Assembly: GCF_000485595.1 (NCBI RefSeq)
Contig: NW_014577137.1
Span: 62,728-87,668 of the forward strand
Reading direction: 5' to 3'
DNA: 24,941 bases
From: Priapulus caudatus
Taxonomy: Eukaryota; Priapulida; Priapulimorpha; Priapulimorphida; Priapulidae
Every line of letters begins with the position of its first letter. The stretch's first letter is position 1. A program made the position numbers and the translations under genes. Below, piece by piece: positions 16,996-24,941 of this stretch. Below the pieces are notes generated by a model. It did not search any database. It was not told where the DNA came from and worked only from the letters and a program-made list of their open reading frames with translations.

Positions 16996-19900
16996 ATGCA
17001 GAGTGCTCTTGATTTCGAAGCTACGAGGCATTTATTCACGGTATAATCATTATTACATGCAACTTCGTAAACTTTCCATTATTCTTTAATTGGATTTAGT
17101 AATTTACGAGCCATTTCATCTTGTGTGGACCACCTGCCATAGACATAGCATTGACAAGTTGGCAGGGCCGTAGCTACCATAGGCATAGGCAAATGCCTCC
17201 TGTACCGACATGCGTCTAAACAGAGGAATTGCTCCGACCTGTGATTGGAGGATAAAAATAGACCCCGCCCACTTTTCCATTTTTGGAGGATAAAAATAGA
17301 ATTCGTGACGTTTCGTTTCACCGGTCATAGCCGCGCGTGCATATTTGCTAATTAATTAGACTAATCGCGCTTCAATAGACTCAAAATTCACAGAGATTAA
17401 GGCTAAGACATGTGTCTATAATACTAATAGCTAGAATTTATAGAAATGTAACTCAAATCGTTCGCTCCATATGATAGTTAGTACACGTTCCTACCGGTCA
17501 TAGCATAGCGTATGCGGCGGGAGTGGGCGGTGTCTATTTTTATCCTCCAATCACAGGTCGGAGCAATTCCTCTGTTTAGACGCATGTCTGTACCGGCGTA
17601 TTTGGATGCACCGTAGGCATGCTCTTTTGTTTTGCTCTTGTTTTCTTTTTGTTTGAATCTTGTTTTGCACGGCCGTAGGAAATAGTAGACATGCTCTTTT
17701 GTTTTCTTTTGTTTTGCCTTTTAACCTCACACACATAACACAGTCTTACTAATTTACTACATATTGCAAATTGTTTCAATGAAATGTTTCCATCAGTGAC
17801 AGGGAAGTCCGCCATGTTTGTTTATTGCGACCCTGTCGAAGGGCAAGATGCGCAGATGACTAATGCGCATATTGCGCATGCGCTGTGTGCGCCCTTGCAA
17901 ATCAAGAGGCGCCTGCGCGCATGTGCACTTAGGAGCGTCCAGTTTCGGGCGAGTGTCCAAATACGCCGGTACACTCCTACAACATTTCTTCTGGGGCCCT
18001 TAAGTGGGCCCCATACCCACTGGCAGCAAGAACAAGTCCGCTGCAGCTACAGCACGCACGACGCCATTGACTATATATATACTACGTATAGTAGTACTAT
18101 ATATAGTATATATATACGTATAGTATATACATTCGTAGTATAGTATACGTATAGTATATACATACGTATATATAGTATATATATATGTATAGTAGTATAT
18201 ATATACTACGTACGTCGTACGTAGTATATATATAGTCAATGGCGTCGTGTGTGCTGTAGCTGCAGCGGACTTGTTCTTGCTGCCAGTGCCCATACACCAC
18301 GCCCTATTGGCTCGCTTCGCTCTTTGTTCTTTAACTCACAACATTTGCCTCCTACAAAATTGACCTCTGGCTATGGCCCTGCAAGTTGGAGTGACAGTTG
18401 CTGTCACTGACACGTCACACTGTCACTGACACGTCACACTGTCACTGACGCTCATACTCATGGTCATAGGGTCTATGTCCCCCAGGGTACTGCCGGAACG
18501 TACCCTGGGTACGGTACAGTATACTGGAACGTACCCTGGTAACTATTTGATATGGTTAGGGTTAGGGAGTAGGCGTAGGCAACTCCCTAGACTCGTTAGT
18601 GGTGTAGGCGGGGTATGGTCCGGCATATTAGATAGTACCAGGGTACGTTCCGGCAGTACTCTGGGGGACATCTAGACCCTCCTAGCCTCACTGACACTCA
18701 TACCCCGTACAGACTATGAATTTGATATGGTACTAACTTGAGGTTGAGGTTATCAAATAATACGAATTGTAAATAAAAGCAAATAGCATTTGTTATCAGT
18801 TTTAATGTTTATGTACTCTATAATATCGCCTAAACTTATCACACGTGCAACCATGCACAAACTATAAAAAAGATCAAGCAGGTGAGATAAGCGAGAGTGT
18901 CAACCTTGAAAACTGCTCACATCCTTACAAACTGTTGCATCACAGATTGTCAGATACACAACCATGCACCCACAACTTAGTTGGAACTTTAATGGTTGGA
19001 AATCTCGCAAAATCCTACAAAGATTAGCTATTTGTGGCAATGTAAATAGGAGCAAATAGTCTTTGATATCCGATAATTATTACCAGCACTATTTGTACCA
19101 AACTTTCTAACCAGGTATCGGGATAACGGTGGACCATCTACACTTGATCTGATACCTATTTCAATCTATTGGCTATTATAAACTCAGAAAAATATTGCAC
19201 TCGCACTTTTGCATAACATTTCTATATAGGAAGCAGCAAGAGAATGTCACACTCATGATAGCCAGTCGCTCGAAGTGTTGGAGAAACAATTCAAAGAAAT
19301 AAATGGCAGTGACGTTGAGAAGAAAGTTGCGATGGACCAGGCCATCAAGGACTACCTATATGAACTCCTGGTTGGAAACAGTACTGCTAACGATTATGTA
19401 TCCGTAGTCAAGCTAGCAATGCAAGCTCTGATAAAAGGTGACTATATCCATGCACAGTGTAATTTAGTAGTGTATAATTAATTATATCATTAACTCATGT
19501 GACCTCTATATCACATTGTAAATGGGCACAATATATAAAATAAGTTTTCTTCATATAACTATACATATATATCTACTATTTGAGAGAGTAAAAGGAGTTT
19601 TTATCCTGTGTAAAAGAAATTCTATGTACTAAAAGTTTGTCACATATATTACTAAAATCGTGTTTGCGCCTTTTGCAGACCTTTGCGCTCCACTCACAGT
19701 TGTCCAAATGCTCGTGGATATATTTGAGACGCAGACACTTGACGTTTGCAAGGATGTCTTCAACTATATCTTGGAGGATGTTACAGCTTGGACATCGGTG
19801 GGTTTCACCAGAATGTTATGTTGACGCAATGTCTGATGGCTTGTAACCTATAATTAACCGACTAATTTTTACAGTTTAGGCATCAGGGTAAGTATGCACC

Positions 19901-22900
19901 AACAGGTTCTGCTACCGTGCTTAATATGCATTGTTCTTGCAGGGTGTGAAATTAACAGGAGTCCGGAGTCAAATACTCCCTGATCTACTGTCGGACTCCC
20001 TGATTTGACATACGCAGGAGTCCGTGTGACTCCCTGAAAATTCTGCCATATTAACTAGTTTGTTCCGAAGCACGGCCTCGTGGAATTACCGTATTTTTTC
20101 AAAAAATGTCCAAAGAAAATTTGGCAGATGTGCAACCCGCATGAAACTTAAAAATAAGCACATGCGTTATTGTTAATATCTTTAATTTTGAACCTCAGAC
20201 TGCGGACTCCCTCATTTTGCTGCGGACTCCCTCTTTTTGAGGGTAGGGAGTCCGTTGGACTCCCTTGTTCAAAAGTTAATTTCTACCCCTGTTCTTGTGA
20301 CTTGCTTGTGGTATTTATTCATTTCTCGAAGAGTCGTCTGCATGATTATTGACTCCACAAGTAAATGGTTGCTTTGTTTCTGTAACTGAACTGAGCTTCC
20401 AGAATCATGCACTGATTGCATTTTCTCTGCTATTATGCATTGTAGGAACCTATCTATGGAGTTGGAAAGAACCTGTTGTTAAGGATGTGTAATGGTAAGA
20501 CGATGCAGAACAACTGCTATACATGATATATACTAGTTGCAATTGAAATCACATTTAAATCATTCCACGTATTGCTTTTAAGTTGCGAGTCATTGTTTTC
20601 CATTTGAGAGGCACTAATGCAAAAGTTGTGCATGCATAATTGCTTATATATTGTGATTATTTTGGTAAGCATATTATGATTATGAGTAGGTATTTAAAGG
20701 GAAGTAAATAAATTAATTGTGGCCGTCATTAAAGTTTATTATTTCCTGCAGATATACTGAAGCGGCTCTCTAAGTCACAACACACCGTCTTCTGTGGACA
20801 GATTCAGATGTTTTTAGTGAGACTCTTTCCTCCTCCAGAGAAATCAGGTAGGGCTGGGTCGCGTATTTCCTTCACTCACAGTAGAAATGTACAGAGTAAC
20901 TATTTATGAGAAGTTTCATGTATTGTTGATCATAGTGCTACGACTTACGGCTAGGGCTTAGGGCCATAGCTATTTAAAAATTTTGCTTTCTAATGCAGCG
21001 TTCTGTTGCTGAACAGGTGTAAATCTTCAAGGTCAGTTTAATGTCGAGAACATGACAGAGTATAGCTCGACAATGGACGATGACCTCATTCCTGAGGTCA
21101 AAGAGGAGAAGCCGATCGCTGTTGAGATGGAAGAAGGCGAAATGTCTGAGTCGTCTAAGTAAGTAGTCATTATAACATGAATCGCACTTGGGACTAGAGA
21201 CTCTATATAGATTATGAGAAGTAAAAGTTCATACGAAAAAACTACCATGCAAAATGGCACCCAAGTTATTTTCCTCACTTGGTTGTAATAACGTTATTAA
21301 CTGCGTGCAATAATAAACAGCTGGCCCTGCTGTCAATCTTTTTTTGCAGAGTCACGATCGACTACAACTTGTACAGAAAGTTCTGGACTCTACAAGACGT
21401 CTTTAGGACTCCGATGCAAGTCTACAGCCGAGTCGCATGGAAACAGTTCCAGCATGTAAGTGCCTGAGTTACTCTACATTAAAGTAATCGCAACGTTCAA
21501 CGATATAGCCTTGTTAGCGTGAGGTTAAAAGCAGCGTAAGCGAATACGTTCATCGTGCAGGTTTGCATAGGGTAGATGCATCAGCTGGTGTTTAAAGAAT
21601 ATACATATAGGCTTAATATCTTGGATAGAGGGCCAATAAGGTAAACATTGCTTTGTACAGAACACGGAGGAGGTGCTACGCTGTTTCGCGAGCTACAAGT
21701 TGGACGATGTGAAGAACAGTTCTCATGTGTCCACATCCCGACCCTTGGAACAAGACGTCTATTTCGCCAAGTACCTCACAAACCAGAAGGTAAACTCAGG
21801 TGCTCACATGTGAAAACAGATGTGCTTTCTACCTTCTGCAGCTGGGTGCTGAAAATACAAAAGATCGTGCACGTGCTGCTCTCTACTGACAATTAATAGT
21901 AAAATTAGTATAACAACCCATCTGACTATGTGAACGAATGTAGAACTAGTGAACAGTAATGCGTAATGCTTTACTCTTCTGAGGAAACGAGTGGCTACAC
22001 AAATACTAGATGAAAGATGCAATACAGATGAGAAAATAGTCATGGTGTAAGTCTGAGTTGCTGAGCCATGTTACAATCTCGTTGCAGCTTTTGGATCTGG
22101 AGCTAAGCGACTCCAACTTTCGTCGCTCAGTGCTAGTGCAGTTCCTGATACTCTACCAATTTCTCAATGCCCCCGTAAAATTTAAGACGTAAGTATGTAG
22201 AACTAGCCGATGTAGGCTGTGCTTGTATGAGAAATGCTGGGCTGGGTAATTGTAAATTACGAATCTTTTTGAGCATGGCCTGAATTCTGTGGGGCTGGTT
22301 AGTGTCTGAGACGTCGCTGGGGAGGATCGCAGGTCTACCTCTTATATTCTAACGCTGAATTTTGTGTGTGAATTCGTAGCGTTCAGCAGGAACTAAACGA
22401 CGATCAAAGCAAGTGGGTATCCGACTGTGTTGACCGTGTCTATGAGGTAATTAAGCAGGCAACTCTCTGCTGTAGCAGTGACTTGATTGTCATATAAATT
22501 TCACGTCATCGTTACCACAACACTGGCTTTTAATTTATTGAACTATATATGCTTAAAGTTTAAATGACTAAAGACATCTGTTTTTTTTTACGTTTGAGAG
22601 TGGCAGTGGTCTGATTTCCATTTTAGGTGATTCCCAGTTAGTTTCCTGAGAGTAAAATCATCTTTATTGCATTTGCAATATAAACGAGTTCCCTCACTTT
22701 CAATGCATCTGTTCAGTGAACTTACCTTTAGAAGAGTGAGCCTTTGCATGCCATTTTACAGTTGATCAAGGAAACTCCACCGGGAGGAGCAAGATTCGCA
22801 GAAATCGTGAAAGTAAGCTTATATCGTTGAAAATATTCTTTTTCTTTTCGTCTTCAATGTATGATACGACGTATGTTTTATTTTAGATATATGATGACAG

Positions 22901-24883
22901 TATCTGATTTGTGTAACGAGCTAACATGAAGAATGTGAGCGACGACAATTAAGTCTCGCTCGAAAATAGAATCGGTGTCAAGAACTGCACGTCTGTGTCT
23001 CGGCAGCATACACTAGAGCGAGAGGTCAACTGGAACCACTGGAAGAACGAGGGATGTCCAAGCTTTGTGCAGCCACTGTTAAAGGAATCGGAGAAGCCAG
23101 TATTCAAGGCGAGGTGAGTACAACAGCAATGCGGGGCATTGAGTGGCACGTCCATCTCTCGCTCTGTCTCTCTCTTTGCCGTTGCATATCTACGATGTTC
23201 TTCTGCTCAAATACCAACGTTATGCAGAAAAAGAAACTGAAGGTGTTTCAGGATTAAGGAAAAGCTTAGCAGGACTAATTAATCATTAATCATCAGCTTT
23301 AACAATTCAGATTAATCATCATCGTTTATTAAGTCTGTGACTAATCGGATAAACGTGTAATTGCTCGTATTCAGGGCTCGAAAGCGTAGCATCGCAGATG
23401 ACTACAGACTGAAAGACACTAAGCGGATTAACATGGGCAACCCGGAACTATCCAGACTGTGGAATCTCACCCCAGACAACCTAGCAGCCTGCCGTGCCAG
23501 CGACAGGTACGCCTAACATTCAATATCTTATCAAATTAATTCTCGTTGGCTATTATCTAGGTACTGGGGATAAAAAGATTTGTATTGCCGAGTGTTATGC
23601 TGCATTGACACTATATATCTCTACTGATGTACGAATCGCTTGTTAAATTTGTAAACATGTTTGTTGTAGTCATGTATATGTTGTATGTGCCTGTATATAT
23701 ATATATATTATATATTTATTTATTTATTTATTTATTATATATATATTACATATTTATATTAGTTTCTATTGTGAATGCAGAGTGTTCCTTCCGTCCCTGG
23801 AGGAGTTCTTCGAGGATGCGATATACCAGGTGGAGCATCCCGCAGAAGTTCCCAAGAGTGAAAAGTACGCTCTCAGCCTCTCGCCTTCCAACATCACAAC
23901 TACGTGTTAAACTAACAAGTGAGCTAAGGTGTCCCGGGGCCACATCGCCAACAGAAAGCATTTTCACGCAAATTCGACGCTATTGTGGGATAGCGACTGT
24001 TAGTAGTTCACGCAGGTATACATTGAATCGTGCAACAGATGAGGGTCGAATTTGTCTCTGGCCTCGGTCATCGGGGTACCCTGTGTGAAAGACACCCTCT
24101 CCAGCCATCGCGTCATAACGAACATTGCTATGCACTTCTATTTACTGAAGTTAACACAAGAACAAGAACAAGAACTGTTTACAGAGGTTTTCCCTGTTTC
24201 TTGTTTCAGTACTTCTGTACGGTTACTATGTTGAACGTAGCTTCTGTTGCTATGCAGGTTGGTGAACGACGGTAACTACGGCTGGCGAGCCCTGCGTCTG
24301 CTAGCGCGCTCCAGCCCACACTTCTTCACCTACAGCAACCAGCCGCCGAAGAGCCTGCCGCTCTACCTCGAGGGCATGGTGAAGAAGCTTGCCAAGGACA
24401 TTCCGGTATAGAGCCGCACTCAGATATCACACTCATCATATATCTATGCATATACTATATATATATATATATATATATAGTATATGTATACTATATACTA
24501 TTAATAGTATTATACATATATATAGTATACATATACTTTATCGTTCTGTACTATATATCTACGCATATACTAGAAATATTGTATTCACTGAATTGTTCTG
24601 GTAACTTGCACGTTGCACAGTCCTCATTAGAATACCCAGCAGAATGCCTATCGCATTATTTGGCCTCTTGGCTATTCTCGCTTCGTTTTGGTTGCACTAA
24701 AGGCAAACCGTTGGCAGTTGGTACACGCATTTGCGAAAGGTATTTCTCTCCTATATGTAAACAGTCGCACCACGACATGAAGCCAGGAGCAGATGGGGAT
24801 GTGGATGAGGAGGCACTCCCAGCTAGAGGAGGAAGAGACAGAGGAGTTCCGGGATGAGGCCTCCTCTGAACAGAGCAAGAAGG
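16996..24883 (+). CDS. THOC1: THO complex subunit 1 (THOC1/HPR1), 16 exons, 3'-partial
   Basis: THOC1 is a nuclear subunit of the THO core of TREX, which couples transcription elongation to mRNP assembly and export. Exons: 16996-17040, 19230-19437, 19679-19797, 20446-20494, 20752-20847, 21017-21158, 21350-21455, 21661-21789, 22088-22188, 22380-22446, 22762-22812, 23007-23113, 23375-23506, 23781-23864, 24258-24405, 24787-24883. Phases agree at all fifteen junctions, giving about 560 residues. Family landmarks are LLLRMCN, LKRLSKSQHTVFCG, VTIDYNLYRKFW, LSDSNFRRSVLVQFLILYQF, WNHWKNEGCPSF, NPELSRLWNLTPDN, LPSLEEFFEDAI and NYGWRALRLLARSSPHFF. Human THOC1 is 657 residues, so roughly the last hundred, with the death domain, lie outside. 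The first exon (MQSALDFEATRHLFT) is short and assigned by phase and weak similarity. The last exon has a frame problem described in the findings. Confidence 0.94.
17203..17591. repeat. Long inverted repeat inside the hAT-like element
   Basis: The left arm (about 17203-17271) runs through GACATGCGTCTAAACAGAGG and GGAGGATAAAAATAGA. The right arm (about 17523-17591) is its reverse complement with few differences. A third partial copy of GGAGGATAAAAATAGA is at 17285-17300. The loop is about 250 bp. Confidence 0.85.
18017..18288. mobile_element. Nested foldback element with AT-palindromic centre
   Basis: Arms of about 60 bp start CACTGGCAGCAAGAACAAGT (18018) and mirror 18229-18288 with about one mismatch. 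The middle 150 bp is TA/TAC/GTA-rich and itself largely self-complementary. A direct repeat CCCATAC at 18010-18016 and 18289-18295 looks like a target duplication, so it inserted into the surrounding hAT-like element. Confidence 0.85.
18390..18452. repeat. ~21-bp tandem repeat (GTCACTGACACGTCACACT)
   Basis: Two and a half copies of GTCACTGACACGTCACACT lie immediately after the hAT-like element's target duplication. Confidence 0.8.
18468..18680. mobile_element. Foldback/MITE with ~40-bp arms
   Basis: GGGTCTATGTCCCCCAGGGT followed by ACTGCCGGAACGTACCCTGG (18469-18508) pairs with 18638-18679 as an inverted copy with a two-base insertion and one mismatch. GGAACGTACCCTGG occurs a third time at 18526. 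No target duplication was identified. It lies in THOC1 intron 1. Confidence 0.8.
18690..19229. other. THOC1 intron 1 remainder, nothing recognised
   Basis: AT-rich intron sequence lies between the foldback and the second THOC1 exon. CAACCATGCAC appears twice (18848 and 18959), and small imperfect repeats surround it. No gene is seen. Confidence 0.5.
19940..20291. mobile_element. hAT-type MITE in THOC1 intron 3
   Basis: The ends are CAGGGTGTGAAATTAAC (19940) and GTTAATTTCTACCCCTG (ending 20291), inverted with small differences. The 6-bp direct repeat TTCTTG flanks it (19934-19939 and 20292-20297). Inside, GGACTCCCT-type words recur (19993, 20205, 20223, 20256) in both orientations. It has no coding capacity. 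The termini and flanking repeat suggest hAT, although a full 8-bp duplication is not conserved. Confidence 0.75.
22447..22761. other. THOC1 intron, nothing recognised
   Basis: This 315-bp AT-rich intron holds a T-run (22580-22589) and no repeat or gene that I can see. Confidence 0.5.
23690..23762. repeat. (TA)n/(TTTA)n microsatellite
   Basis: TA runs flank TTTATTTATTTATTTATTTA within a THOC1 intron, just upstream of the exon at 23781. Confidence 0.9.
23865..24257. other. THOC1 intron, nothing recognised
   Basis: This 393-bp intron contains only a short ACAAGA run near 24157-24176. Its open frames are short and unrelated to known families. Confidence 0.5.
24440..24570. repeat. TA-rich self-complementary repeat
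   Basis: Tracts such as CATATACTATATATATATAT and TAGTATACATATACT fold back on one another in the last THOC1 intron of the window. Confidence 0.8.
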
Positions 24884-24941
24884 GTAAGGGGAACTATTAC
24901 ATGACCTGAGAATTATGTTAATGATATTGGCATAAGTATGT

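Larger units (their letters stand above)
17163..18381. mobile_element. Non-autonomous hAT-like element in THOC1 intron 1
   Basis: The ends are CAGGGCCGTAGCTA (17163) and TGGCTATGGCCCTG (ending 18381), inverted with few mismatches. Both sides carry a perfect 8-bp duplication CAAGTTGG (17155-17162 and 18382-18389). CAGGG termini with an 8-bp duplication define hAT superfamily insertions. The 1219-bp interior has no transposase frame; instead it holds inverted arms (17203-17271 with 17523-17591), CTTTTGTTTT tandem stretches (17626-17715), and a nested foldback (18017-18288). Confidence 0.9.

Noticed and set aside
18553-18568. GGTTAGGGTTAGGG resembling a telomere repeat
   Set aside because: Only about two units, in the middle of a foldback element; too short for an interstitial telomere.

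Overview
This window is nuclear DNA from an animal. It holds long intron-split genes with GT-AG introns, many microsatellites and minisatellites, and numerous short inverted-repeat transposons. Three conserved metazoan genes can be read exon by exon, and every junction I accept keeps the reading frame. A TBP-like factor (TBPL1/TRF2/TLF) is generally regarded as a bilaterian innovation, and the degraded elements do not look vertebrate. My best guess is therefore a bilaterian invertebrate; I cannot name the species.

Layout. (1) 28-5468, + strand: the C-terminal half of an EFR3 homologue in ten exons, with its 3' UTR to about 5970. (2) 5970-8440: gene-poor, with a possible decayed PIF/Harbinger-like transposase on the - strand. 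(3) 8551-16026, - strand: a TBPL1 homologue in five secure exons plus a probable first exon. Its large intron is interrupted by a 25-base N gap flanked by two copies of the same roughly 1.2-1.6 kb, including two copies of one exon, which looks like an assembly overlap and not a real duplication. (4) 16027-16995: a short divergent intergenic region with a CRE-like palindrome next to the next start codon. (5) 16996-24883, + strand: THOC1 (THO/TREX complex subunit 1), sixteen exons from the initiator Met into the acidic linker. The C-terminal death-domain region lies beyond the window.

The three genes are housekeeping functions: EFR3 is a plasma-membrane anchor for PI4-kinase III alpha, TBPL1 is a core-promoter factor, and THOC1 works in transcription-coupled mRNA export. 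They do not form a pathway together. EFR3 and TBPL1 are convergent; TBPL1 and THOC1 are head to head.

The introns hold most of the unusual structure. They contain a 1.2 kb non-autonomous hAT-like element with a perfect 8-bp target duplication and a nested foldback, at least four other MITE/foldback elements, a perfect 56-bp-arm hairpin present in only one of the two assembly copies, a LINE 3' end occurring twice, and an EFR3 exon flanked on both sides by tandem arrays that look seeded from its own splice boundaries. I found no CRISPR array, operon, RNA gene or clearly new multi-gene system.
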